This document shows, piece by piece, positions 26,810-35,243 of a stretch of 64,000 nt of DNA (the stretch's first letter is position 1; each line of letters starts with the position of its first letter). The notes under the pieces were generated by a model. That model made no database searches, had not been told where the DNA came from, and saw only the letters and a program-made list of their open reading frames with translations. The translations under genes were made by a program, and so were the position numbers. Source of the stretch: Rhodospirillales bacterium (GTDB lineage: Bacteria; Pseudomonadota; Alphaproteobacteria; Rhodospirillales; Defluviicoccaceae); contig REES01000093.1 of assembly GCA_007694935.1 (NCBI GenBank), forward strand, positions 1 through 64,000, read 5' to 3'.

Positions 26810-27538
26810 TCATCGCCCGAACAGGGAGCGCGGAGGCGCGTTGGCGTGGTCCTCGGAGTTCACCGACCAGCTGGCCGCCATGACGCTGGGCTCAAGGCTT
26901 AATCGGCCAACGATGTGCTCGAGCACAATGTCACAGCGGTCCGTGCAAACCATTTCGGCGTTCACCATGACCCGTGCGCCCTCGGCCATGTCCTTGCTCT
27001 CCAGTCGCCTCAGCCTCAGGTCGCTGGTGCTGACCCCCTGCAGCAGCAGGGCACGCACATGCGCCTCCTGGTCGGGCCGGCACACCACCTCCACGTGGTA
27101 GTGATGCTCGATCTCGGTGCCACTCAGCGGCTGCCGGTTGATCAGGCGAACCACCGGCCGCAAGGCCAGGTTGGTCAGGGTGACGAACCCTGCCGCGACC
27201 ACCGCCGGAACGATGTAACCAGCCCCGGCGAACACCCCGACCGCGGCCGCACACCACAGGGTGGCGGCGGTGTTCAGACCCTGGATGTTAACGCCGGTGC
27301 GCATGATCACACCGGCCCCGAGGAAGCCGATCCCGGACACCACCTGGGCGGCGACACGGGTCGGGCTGACTTCCTCAGGGGTCATCATCGAGAACACGGT
27401 GAAGGACGCCGCCCCCAGCGCCACCAGCACGTTGGTCCGGAGGCCGGCCATACGCTGTCGCCACTGCCGCTCGAAGCCGATGACGGCGCCCAACAGCAGG
27501 GCGACGGCGAGTCGAAGGACCACGTCTTCGATGTTCAT
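26810..27538 (-). CDS. MgtC/SapB family membrane protein
   Basis: A 242-residue protein with four to five N-terminal membrane helices bearing the MgtC signature (GAVIGFERQWRQRMAGLRTN, SGIGFLGAGVIMR) and a C-terminal cytosolic ACT-like domain (HHYHVEVVCRPDQEAHVRAL). MgtC proteins support growth in low magnesium and, in pathogens, inhibit the F-ATPase. I chose the ATG at 27538 because GGGAG lies nine bases upstream; an ATG at 27547 is possible. It follows mgtE by 61 bases on the same strand. Confidence 0.88.
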   Translation of the reverse strand: MNIEDVVLRLAVALLLGAVIGFERQWRQRMAGLRTNVLVALGAASFTVFSMMTPEEVSPTRVAAQVVSGIGFLGAGVIMRTGVNIQGLNTAATLWCAAAVGVFAGAGYIVPAVVAAGFVTLTNLALRPVVRLINRQPLSGTEIEHHYHVEVVCRPDQEAHVRALLLQGVSTSDLRLRRLESKDMAEGARVMVNAEMVCTDRCDIVLEHIVGRLSLEPSVMAASWSVNSEDHANAPPRSLFGR

Positions 27539-27599
27539 GGCCGGCATCTCCCTGGTTGCGACCCCAGTGGACGGGGCGTCGAATCGGGGATTTCGTCCG

Positions 27600-28952
27600 C
27601 TACTGCACCGCCGGGAACAGGAACGCGGTGGCAAGGGCGAAGTAGATGATCACGCCGGTCGCATCCGCAATCGAGGTGACCAGGGGCGCGCTCGCCGTGG
27701 CCGGATCCAGGTTCAGCCGAGTCAGGATGAACGGCAGGGTCATGCCGATCAGGCTGCCGACGATGACGATGATCACCATCGACAGCGACACCACCAGCGC
27801 GATCTCCGGTCCGGCCCGGATCACGCCGATGGCCGACACGGCAATCGCCATGGTCAGGCCAAGCAGGGCGGCCACCGCCACCTCGCGGCCGAGCATCCAG
27901 CCCCAATCCGCCATCTTCACATCGCCGGTGGCCAGCGCCCGCACCATCAGCGTCGCCGCCTGGGAGCCGGCATTGCCGCCGGAATCGATCAGCAGGGGCA
28001 GAAAGAATACCAAGGCAACATAGGCAGCGATGGTGTCCTCGAAGTAGGCGATCCCGGCGCCCGAGAATATATTGCCGAAGACCAGGATCACCAGCCAGAA
28101 AATCCGCGAACGGTACAGCATCAGGATGCTGGCATCCCGGACGTTGGTGAGGAATTTCGAGACCGTGCCGACGCGATGGAAGTCCTCGGTCGCTTCCTCC
28201 TGCATCACGTCCATGGCGTCATCGTGGGTGACGATGCCGACCAGCCGCCCGTCGGCGTCCACCACCGGCACCGCCAGAACGTCATACTTGGCGATTTGCC
28301 GCGCCACCAGTTCCTGATCGTCGTCGACCCGCACCGCGAGCGTGTTCGTCTCCATGATGTCGCTCACCTTGGCCCGGGACGGCGCCACGATGAGGTCGCG
28401 CAGCCGCACCGATCCGATCAGGCGACGGTCCGGGCCGATCACGTACGCGCGGTAGATCGTCTCCTTGTCCGGGGCCTCCCGCCGCAGGTGCTCGATGGCT
28501 TCGGCCGCGGTCAGCGCCGGGATGAGGGTGGCGTAGTCGGAGGTCATGATGGCGCCCGCGGTATCTTCCGCGTAGCCTGCCAGTCGGCGGATGTCCTCCC
28601 GCTCGGCCTGGGCCAGGGCGGGGAGGAGCGCCTCCTGCTGGGCCTCCGTCAGCTCGTTGAACAGGTCGGCCCGCTCGTCCGCGTGCATCTCGGTGACGAT
28701 GCCGGCAAGCTTGTCCCGCGGTGCGTGGCGCGCAATCTCCACCTGGAAATCACGGCCGAGATAGCCGAACACCTCCGCCTGCTCCTCCACCGGCAGCAGG
28801 TCGAGCACGGTCCAGGCATCCCGGGGCTCCAGGCCGCCGAGAAAGTTGGCGAGGTCGGCCGGGTGCTCCGCGTTCACGAACGCCCGGAGGGATTGGAGAT
28901 CACCCTTGCGGGCGGTGTCGCGGATCGCTTGGGCGAGGAGTTCGTAGGTCAT
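27600..28952 (-). CDS. mgtE: Magnesium transporter MgtE
   Basis: A 450-residue MgtE channel. Order: N-terminal superhelical domain (residues about 1-130, ADLANFLGGLEPRDAW), tandem CBS domains (about 135-255, AGAIMTSDYATLIP and VSDIMETNTLAVRV), a plug helix, and five membrane helices with the pore signature PLLIDSGGNAGSQAATL near residue 320. Magnesium binding between the N and CBS domains closes the pore. AAGGAGG stands six bases before the second of two ATGs, so 28952 is preferred over 28955. Transcription continues into mgtC. Confidence 0.95.
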   Translation of the reverse strand: MTYELLAQAIRDTARKGDLQSLRAFVNAEHPADLANFLGGLEPRDAWTVLDLLPVEEQAEVFGYLGRDFQVEIARHAPRDKLAGIVTEMHADERADLFNELTEAQQEALLPALAQAEREDIRRLAGYAEDTAGAIMTSDYATLIPALTAAEAIEHLRREAPDKETIYRAYVIGPDRRLIGSVRLRDLIVAPSRAKVSDIMETNTLAVRVDDDQELVARQIAKYDVLAVPVVDADGRLVGIVTHDDAMDVMQEEATEDFHRVGTVSKFLTNVRDASILMLYRSRIFWLVILVFGNIFSGAGIAYFEDTIAAYVALVFFLPLLIDSGGNAGSQAATLMVRALATGDVKMADWGWMLGREVAVAALLGLTMAIAVSAIGVIRAGPEIALVVSLSMVIIVIVGSLIGMTLPFILTRLNLDPATASAPLVTSIADATGVIIYFALATAFLFPAVQ

Positions 28953-29366
28953 CATCCACCTCCTTGTCCGCCGATGCGATCATCGGCGGCTGGAGGTGGC
29001 GCGGATGCTATGGACGCACCGCCATCCGATCAGACCGCCGGGTCACGCAACGGCTGTGGCCGACCGCCGGCCGGCACGCGGTTGCCAAGTTCACGCTTCC
29101 GCAGAAGCGTCGACTACTGGGATCGTCCATTGCTCACGTGAGGTTCTGCTGTGGGAAACGGCCCAACACCGTCAGTGTTGCAGCCACGACACCAATTAGC
29201 CCGAGTTGGTGGCCAATGCAACCTAGTCCCAGCCGCGGTGCACCGCGACCTGGTGGTTCCATGCCAGCGGATGGGTCCCACCCGTTGGCTGAATCGATCC
29301 ACCAGATCAACAGCCTGGTGGATCGACCAATTTGACGCTTGGGATCCAGGCGTCAAACCCGATCCA
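28953..29366. other. Gap upstream of mgtE with two hairpins at its right end
   Basis: This 414-base spacer separates the M48 gene from mgtE. I see no coding frame. Two perfect inverted repeats lie at 29295-29357, immediately after the M48 stop. The 28960-29290 part presumably holds the mgtE promoter and leader; I could not find an M-box-like element. Confidence 0.5.
29295..29357 (-). terminator. Tandem hairpins downstream of the M48 peptidase gene
   Basis: Reading the minus strand away from the M48 stop: TTTGACGC (29357-29350) pairs with GCGTCAAA (29338-29331) and is followed by TTGGT; then CGATCCACCAG (29325-29315) pairs perfectly with CTGGTGGATCG (29305-29295). Both stems are exact (8 and 11 base pairs). 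They are well placed to end the sigma/anti-sigma/M48 transcript. Confidence 0.6.
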
Positions 29367-30155
29367 CTAGCGGCGGTGCTGTGCGTAGATCGCCAGCGCC
29401 TCCGGCATCAGCGCCTCCATCCGCGCGATCCGGTTGGCTGGGGAGGGATGGGTGGACAGGAACTCCGGCGGCCGGCCGTTGCCGGACACGGCCCCCATGT
29501 TGTGCCACAACTCGATGGCGGCGCGCGGGTCATAGCCGGCCCGGGCCATCAGCATCAGCCCGATGTGGTCGGCCTCCGCCTCCTGCTCCCGGGTGAACGG
29601 CAACAGCAACCCCAACGTCGCCGCCTGGGCGGCGATCTCCACCATCGCCTGGGCACCGGGGCCGGTGAGTCCCGCCAGTCCGCCCAGCCCGTACTGCAGC
29701 AGCATCTGCCGGCTCATCCGCTCGGCGCTGTGCCGGGCCATCACGTGGGCGACCTCGTGAGCGATCACCGCGGCCACCTGGTCTTCGGTGCGCGCCACCC
29801 GGAACAGCCCGGTATGCACCCCGACCTTGCCGCCCGGCAGGGCGAAGGCGTTGGGCGACGGGTCCTGGATCAGGATGAATTCCCAATTGTACCCGCTCAA
29901 CGCCGAGGCATGGGCGATCCGCCGCCCGATCTCCTCGATCATCCGGTTTTCCGGCCGGCCGCGGACCACCGGCTGGTCGGCCTTGATCTGCTGGAAGGCC
30001 TGGATGCCGATCTGCTCCGCCTGCGCCTCCGGCATCAGGATGAGTTGCTGGCGGCCGGTGATCGGCGCGGTCTCGCACGCCGCCAGGATCAGGGCGGCCA
30101 GCAGCAGCGCGGCCAGCCGCGCCACCGTTCCAAGCCGGGGAGAACGCACTGCCAT
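29367..30155 (-). CDS. M48 family metalloprotease, lipoprotein
   Basis: A 262-residue zinc protease. The signal peptide ends in a lipobox LAAC (LILAACETAP), so it is probably tethered in the periplasm or outer membrane. The zinc site is VIAHEVAHVMARHS near residue 135 (HExxH), with the third ligand in EQEAEADHIGL. This is the BepA/LoiP-like group that works in outer-membrane protein quality control. Its ATG (30155) lies eight bases after the anti-sigma stop, placing it in the ECF sigma operon and suggesting an envelope-stress regulon member. Confidence 0.88.
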   Translation of the reverse strand: MAVRSPRLGTVARLAALLLAALILAACETAPITGRQQLILMPEAQAEQIGIQAFQQIKADQPVVRGRPENRMIEEIGRRIAHASALSGYNWEFILIQDPSPNAFALPGGKVGVHTGLFRVARTEDQVAAVIAHEVAHVMARHSAERMSRQMLLQYGLGGLAGLTGPGAQAMVEIAAQAATLGLLLPFTREQEAEADHIGLMLMARAGYDPRAAIELWHNMGAVSGNGRPPEFLSTHPSPANRIARMEALMPEALAIYAQHRR

Positions 30156-30163
30156 CGGCGGGC

Positions 30164-31018
30164 TTACCGGGCAGGCACCGGCACCGCGTCGAAGACGGAG
30201 AAGAGCCCGACAGCGGTCGCCTCGGCCAGGCGCCGGCCGGCATTGGTGACGACACCCACAAACAGGCCATCGCTTTGCCCGATTTGCATGTCGCCGGCCG
30301 GGCCCCGCATGGCCATTCGAGAGAACGAAAGCGGGGGCGGATCCGTTCGGGGCCAGATGAAGATGCCGAGGTAGTCGTCGCCGTCGCCGTCGTGGTAGAC
30401 GAGAACGCCGCTGGCACACTCGTAACCAGGTATCAACGTGCCGCCAACGAATCGGTAGCCGAAGGGCGACAGGTCCGGCCGCGCGACCGACCGCCCCACC
30501 GCCTTATCCAACCATTCCATCAGTTCGTTCTGGCGCCCTTCCGGGAACGGCAGGAGGTTGCGGACGCGCTCCGGTGCCGCGCTGAAGCCGGTCGTTACAT
30601 CCCGGACGATGGGATCGCACGCCAGTGCGGGCGGCACCACCGCATCATGCCCCGCCCAGCCGACGGTGACCCCGATCACGAAGGCCAGCGCCAGGGTGCC
30701 CATCGCCATGCGCCGCGTCCTTGGCCCGGAAGGCAGGCTCTGCCAGGTGGCGGTGGCGAAGGCAGACCGGGACGTGCCGGCCGAGGCGGCCGATCGCGCA
30801 ACACGGGTCAACCGTTCCGGCACCGACTCGACCAGGATGTCAGCGCCGAGCCGCCGGAGGGCCGCATTACGCCGCCGGCAAGCTCGCACGGCCGCGGCCA
30901 GGGCTCGATCATGCTCCAGCGCCGTTTCGAAGTCGTCGAGACGGTCGAGCGAAAGCCGGCCGTTGACATAATCCTCGATATCGTCAACCGAGAACGGCGG
31001 AGGAATCACAGAATCCAC
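30164..31018 (-). CDS. Anti-sigma factor (membrane-anchored, cognate to the upstream ECF sigma)
   Basis: A 284-residue protein with an N-terminal cytosolic anti-sigma-like helical region (VDDIEDYVNGRLSLDRLDDF, residues 11-30), a single membrane helix (MGTLALAFVIGVTVGWAG, about residues 107-124) and a periplasmic domain. The phrase LGADILVESVPERLTRV at about 57-73 is the linker typical of these anti-sigma factors. The ATG overlaps the end of the sigma gene by 13 bases, so the two are translationally coupled. The periplasmic part has conserved Cys-containing loops (LACDPIV, YECASGV) that might form a disulfide sensor; this is inference. Confidence 0.8.
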   Translation of the reverse strand: MDSVIPPPFSVDDIEDYVNGRLSLDRLDDFETALEHDRALAAAVRACRRRNAALRRLGADILVESVPERLTRVARSAASAGTSRSAFATATWQSLPSGPRTRRMAMGTLALAFVIGVTVGWAGHDAVVPPALACDPIVRDVTTGFSAAPERVRNLLPFPEGRQNELMEWLDKAVGRSVARPDLSPFGYRFVGGTLIPGYECASGVLVYHDGDGDDYLGIFIWPRTDPPPLSFSRMAMRGPAGDMQIGQSDGLFVGVVTNAGRRLAEATAVGLFSVFDAVPVPAR

Positions 31019-31518
31019 TCCTTGCCGCCAACTCCGCTTGAGGGCTGCAGAATGTCGCGGAGCGCGCTCCGTGCCCTTGACAGGCGCGAGCGCACGGTGC
31101 CGATGGGCACATCCAGCACGCGGGATGCCTCCTCATATTCCAGGCCTTCGACCGCCACGAGCAACAGCACTTCCCGGTGCTCCTCCGACAATTGGTTGAA
31201 AGCGCGCTCCATCTCGACCATCGCCTGGCGCGCCTCCTGGCCGCCGCAGACACCGACGGCCGCATCGTCATCCTGCAACTCGGCGGGCGCCGGAGACGTC
31301 CGGAGCTTGCGCAGATCGTTGATGTAAACGTTTCTAAGGATGACAAACAACCAGGAGCGTAAATTGGTTCCGCGCTGCCACTTGTCCAGATTGCTGATCG
31401 CCCGGACCAGCGCGTCCTGCACCAGATCGTCGGCGCGGTCGACATCGCGCACCAGGTAGCGCGCATATCGTCTCAATCGAGGAATTTCACCCTCGATCAA
31501 CGAAACAACGTCATCCAT
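31006..31518 (-). CDS. ECF-type RNA polymerase sigma factor
   Basis: A 170-residue sigma-70 family ECF factor with region 2 (ARYLVRDVDRADDLVQDALVRAI, about residues 18-40; NLRSWLFVILRNVYINDLRK, 50-69) and region 4 (LSEEHREVLLLVAVEGLEYEEAS, VPIGTVRSRLSRARSALRDI). It should direct the polymerase to its own promoter and to envelope-stress genes, released by loss of the anti-sigma factor. The start ATG at 31518 follows GGGGAGAGG. I did not find a confident autoregulatory promoter upstream. Confidence 0.92.
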   Translation of the reverse strand: MDDVVSLIEGEIPRLRRYARYLVRDVDRADDLVQDALVRAISNLDKWQRGTNLRSWLFVILRNVYINDLRKLRTSPAPAELQDDDAAVGVCGGQEARQAMVEMERAFNQLSEEHREVLLLVAVEGLEYEEASRVLDVPIGTVRSRLSRARSALRDILQPSSGVGGKEWIL

Positions 31519-31868
31519 CCGCCTCTCCCCCCGCAACCGAGTGCTGGGAACCAAGCGCATCCCACCCGTCATTACGTTACATACCCCAAGTTCGGCAGAT
31601 TGATGATGGTCTTTTACACCTAGCCTGTTGATTTTGTGCCGGCATGGCCCGCAGCACGAGGCGGGAGATGTACGCACGGACAATTACGCACCCCAAAAGG
31701 GGCAACAAATCCCCGTCACGGGGTCCGGTGCCGCGGTTCGGAACTTCCGTTCCCTTTGAACAGGCCGCGAGGCGACCCGGTCCCCTGATGCTGACTTACG
31801 TGCATTCCATGCGGTTGCCTGGCGTACGGAAACACCGCTTGCATGACCGGCAACAACGATCGCAAGGC
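31519..31868. other. Gap upstream of the ECF operon with small palindromes
   Basis: This 350-base spacer has no gene. Small hairpins occur near 31690-31725 (ccccaaaagggg and ccccgtcacgggg) and a ggaacttccgttcc inverted repeat near 31739. On the minus strand the ccccgtgacgggg stem precedes ATTTGTT and might end transcription of the CheB-FixJ locus to the right. Confidence 0.4.
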
Positions 31869-33186
31869 TCAAGGGCGACGTGCCGTGTCCCGCGCGATGT
31901 CGAGGGCTTCGCCCATGCGCACCAGATCCGCAAACGAGTGTGCTTTCATCTTGCGCATGATCTGGGCGCGATGGCCCTCGACGGTCCTCTGGCTGATCCC
32001 GAGCCGGAAGCCGACCTCCTTGTTGGCGCAACCCTGAACGATCAACGCCATGATTTCTTGCTCGCGCGGCGTCAGCTCTTCATAAAGAGACTTTAAATCT
32101 GCGACTTCGATGGCGCCCGCCAAAACGGCCCGGGCGGCGATCCTGAGCTCCTGGTGCGCGGTCGCGACGATGACCGGAATGGTCGCGCCGATCTCCCGCA
32201 GTCTGCTTTGCAGCTCGAGTCCGTTCATCCCGGGCAGCACGACGTCGGTCACCAGGCAACCCGGCGTGCCGGGCTCGTAGGCGTCCAGAAAGGCTTCGGC
32301 GGTTGCGAATGCCCTGACCGGGAAGCCCTTGTCCTGCAGGAGACTGCGCCAGGCATTCCGCGTGGCTTCGTCGTCGTCCACCACGAAGATGACCGTGTCG
32401 GTTGGCTCATCGGGCGCGGCCATCCGTTGGGATTCGGGAACGATGCTGTCCGCCGGCCACGTCCTCGCTTTTGGGAGGTACCGGTCTTCACCGGCCGCCA
32501 GGTCGCGATCCAGCACGTCCTCGAGCCGCTCTCCGGGGGGCAAGCCGGTGGTTCTGCCGTTGACGTACGGTTGCGAGAAATAGTTTCGTATGGCCTCGGG
32601 CATGTCACGGACGGCCAGGACCAGGTCGACGGCGGCGGTGCCGATGGCGCTGCGCGGCATGCCGTCGTAAGCGGCCTCCTTTGGGTCCTGGACGATCGTC
32701 AGCCCCCCTTTCTCCTTGATCGCGCGCAAACCCAGCGTGCCGTCGGTGCCGGTGCCCGAAAGCACGATGCAGACCGACTGTTGTTCCAGGTCTTCCGCCA
32801 GCGACCGGAAGAACAGATCGACCGGTAACCGCGCCCAACGCGCCGCTTTCGGCTCGGAAACGCATAGGGTTCCACTTGTGATCTGCAGAGAGACGCCGGG
32901 CGGAATCACATAGACGTGGTCGCGCTCCACTTGCATGCCGTTGGCAGCCTGTTCGACAGGCATCTCCGTGTGCCTGGAAATGATTTCCGCCATATTGCTT
33001 TCGTGTTCGGGGGCGAGGTGCTGAATCACGACAACCGCCGCACCCGGGCGCGCCGGCATCGCCTCGAAAAAACGCGTTGAGCGCGTCCAAGGCGCCGGCC
33101 GAACCGCCGATGCCGATCACCGGCACGCGGCCGCCGCGTTCGCCGATGGTCTCTCCGTCCGCTTGTTCTCGATTCTCGGCGGCCAT
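31869..33186 (-). pseudogene. CheB methylesterase-FixJ response regulator chimera, frameshifted and internally truncated
   Basis: From an ATG at 33186 (after GGAGAGG) the frame reads RVPVIGIGGSAGALDALNAFF, the CheB start with its catalytic Ser. It then breaks at a run of six A/T (33068-33073); dropping one base restores EAMPARPGAAVVVIQHLAPE with the catalytic His, and later LSGTGTDGTLG with the catalytic Asp. The CheB domain is followed by a FixJ-like receiver (IFVVDDDEATRNAW, TDVVLPGMNGLEL) and a LuxR helix-turn-helix (LTPREQEIMALIVQG...RTVEGHR). The receiver jumps from AVLAGAI straight to EVADLKSLYEELTPRE, missing about 30 residues including the conserved Lys. It looks like a collapsed CheB/CheR-kinase plus FixJ locus. 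Confidence 0.75.
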
Positions 33187-33913
33187 TGCCCCTCTCCTCG
33201 AACGGAAGCGGGGGTGTGTCCGGATGAGAAAGAACCCTTTGCGGCCCCCGTGCAACGCTGCTCGCGTCCGCGGCGTTTCACGGATGGCGGTCGCGAGCGG
33301 CTGCTGCGGATCGTGTGAGCGATCCGTGTCAACGATGATGGAGCGGCCCACGCAGACGCGCAAGCCGCATGGGCCATCGAGGACGCCGGCATCGCCCGTG
33401 CCGCCAGCAGCAAGCAAGGGGCGACCCTTCGTGCCGGAACACTCTGCTCAGCGTGGGAACGCGCCCAATCGTGGGTCAAGTCGCCCCGTCTTGCACCATC
33501 GCATCAGGCCGTCCCCCGCCCCGCCGAAAATGCTGGCGCAGCCACGACCCGGCCGGGCATCAGCCCACCGTCCGCGACATGTCCCATGTGATCGTGAAAA
33601 TCACGTCCGCATTTGGGCGGCAATGCGGCAGCCATGCGTTGCAGGCGAGGCAGTGGGAGCCGCAATCCCCCGCCTGACGTCACCGGCACCATGGCACCAT
33701 GGCCGGGGGGGACCTGCCACCATACCGCTGGCAGGCGCGACTGGGCTGAAAGCCCCGGCACGCGACGGGAGTTCGGCGGCACGGCCGCCCTTATGGGGAT
33801 TGTCTTTTTGGTTCGACTTGCGCAACACTCGGTTAAGGCGATATCGATATAAGATCGGGGATGTGCGGGTCGGCTTGTTCCGAGTGGCGGTCTACCTGGA
33901 TTGGATATGAGAC
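33187..33913. other. Long gap with no recognisable gene
   Basis: This 727-base stretch lies between the broken CheB-FixJ gene and the 33914 hypothetical. None of the frames on either strand reads like a protein I know. Composition becomes AT-richer near 33790-33900 (atcgatataagatc), a plausible promoter area for the 33914 gene. It may be decayed DNA from the same event that damaged the chimera. Confidence 0.45.
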
Positions 33914-34315
33914 ATGGTGCCAACGTCGGTCATGGACGATACCGGAGGTGAAGCCACCGGCGGTCTGGGTGCCACGCCTGCAGTGGTGGTGAATGCCTCA
34001 CGGATGGACGATACCGAAGGATCGAGTGCCCCGCCTTCAACGGAACCGAATTTACTGACGGATGCGCTCGTCCCCGTGGCAGACCTCTGTGGTACCGAGG
34101 TTTCGACGGCTGACCTTGAGGATTTGGTGCTCGGCTGGATGACAGCCGGGGACACCATGGTTGTGGAATCCCGTGCTCTGATCGAACCGCTTCTGGCAGC
34201 CCGGCTGGAGAACGTGCGCAGCACCCTGCTGCCGCTCCGCGACCTGGGCGCATCGATCCTGGCCGAGCCGCTGCCGGACCGGCTTACGGCCTGCCTGCAT
34301 CCTGCCAAGGGCTGA
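33914..34315 (+). CDS. Small hypothetical protein with an anti-sigma-like C-terminal phrase
   Basis: A 133-residue protein of unknown function. The first about 50 residues are low-complexity (Gly, Ala, Thr, Pro). The second half is helical, with LEDLVLGWMTAGDTMVVESR and the terminal phrase LRDLGASILAEPLPDRLTACL, which resembles LRRLGADILVESVPERLTRV in the anti-sigma factor at 30164-31018. It may be a duplicated, shortened relative lacking the membrane helix and sensor. The start has no clear ribosome-binding site. The 3' end overlaps the Crp/Fnr gene by 32 bases on the other strand. Confidence 0.5.
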   Translation: MVPTSVMDDTGGEATGGLGATPAVVVNASRMDDTEGSSAPPSTEPNLLTDALVPVADLCGTEVSTADLEDLVLGWMTAGDTMVVESRALIEPLLAARLENVRSTLLPLRDLGASILAEPLPDRLTACLHPAKG

Positions 34316-35120
34316 CGTCCCTCCCGTCGGCCGCGGCGGTCAGTTCGCTGAGCGTATCGGCGCCGGTCAGCCCGGCCAGATCCATCAGCGCTTCGATGTC
34401 GTGGACCGCCACCCGGCCCGCCGCCATGTCCACCAGCCCATCCTCGCGGAGGGACCTGAGGGTGCGGTTGACGTGCACGATGCTGAGGCCGAGGGCATCG
34501 GCCAGCAACTCCTGGGTGACCGGGAACGGGAACCAGCCGTCACTGGCCACCCCGACCTGCTGGGTTCTCTGGAGCATCTCCACCAGAAGGCTCGCCATCC
34601 GTTCCTTGGCATTGCGGCGCCCGAGGCTCACCGTCTTCTCCAGAAGCCGCGTCATCTCGCCGGCCATGCCGCGCTGAAGCGCTGCGGCCAAGGGCGAGTC
34701 GATGATGGCGAGGGCGCTCAGATCACCGGAGGCATGGCGCCGGACCGTGCAATCGGTCAGTGCGGCGACGAAATGGCTGGCCATCGGCGACAGCGGCGCG
34801 ACCAAATCGCCGGGCACCAGGAAATCGATGATGTGCCGCCGGCCATCGCCCAGGAGCCGGTAGCGAAACGCCCAGCCGGCCTCGAGCGTGAGAACGCCAT
34901 CGCTCCGCTCTCCCTCGACGACGATATCGGTGAACCGGGGTACATGCCGGACGGTCGGATCCTCCGGGCCGCGGCCGTTGCCGCCGGCACGGGGCCCGCG
35001 AGCGCGCCCGCTCCGGGCGGCCGGCGCGCTCTTGGACCCTGGTGTCCGGCAAGAATGGAACTGCTCTCCGCGCGCTTGCGCCATCGTCACGAGCGCCCTC
35101 CCCTTCAAGCCAGTGTTCAC
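34284..35120 (-). CDS. Crp/Fnr family transcriptional regulator with atypical N-terminus
   Basis: The cyclic-nucleotide-binding-like domain is represented by DIVVEGERSDGVLTLEAGWAFRYRLLGDGRR (read in parts) and IDFLVPGDLVAPLSP, and the winged helix by TQELLADALGLSIVHVNRTL and SLREDGLVDM. This is the heme/Fe-S-free Crp/Fnr branch abundant in Rhodospirillales; no N-terminal Cys cluster is seen. The first strand-helix segment of the family is missing or replaced by a low-complexity basic stretch (SKSAPAARSGRARGPRAGG). The start may be at 35120, an ATG at 35084 or downstream. Ligand unknown. Confidence 0.75.
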   Translation of the reverse strand: MNTGLKGRALVTMAQARGEQFHSCRTPGSKSAPAARSGRARGPRAGGNGRGPEDPTVRHVPRFTDIVVEGERSDGVLTLEAGWAFRYRLLGDGRRHIIDFLVPGDLVAPLSPMASHFVAALTDCTVRRHASGDLSALAIIDSPLAAALQRGMAGEMTRLLEKTVSLGRRNAKERMASLLVEMLQRTQQVGVASDGWFPFPVTQELLADALGLSIVHVNRTLRSLREDGLVDMAAGRVAVHDIEALMDLAGLTGADTLSELTAAADGRDVSPWQDAGRP

Positions 35121-35243
35121 GAACGGGGCTGTGAGCCTTGCTCGCTTTCAACACCGCAACGGGAGGAGAGTTCCCCAAAAGGGAGCAAGCAGCCCCCCTT
35201 CCGGCCGCGCGTGGAGCCGGACGTCGGAGCCGACACAGCCCCC

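Noticed and set aside
28956-29294. M-box or other known magnesium riboswitch before mgtE
   Set aside because: I could not find the conserved M-box sequence elements, and the class is rare in alphaproteobacteria.
31519-31760. EcfG-type or self promoter of the ECF operon (GGAAC near 31739)
   Set aside because: The GGAAC is part of a palindrome and has no GTT-like -10 at the right distance on the coding strand.
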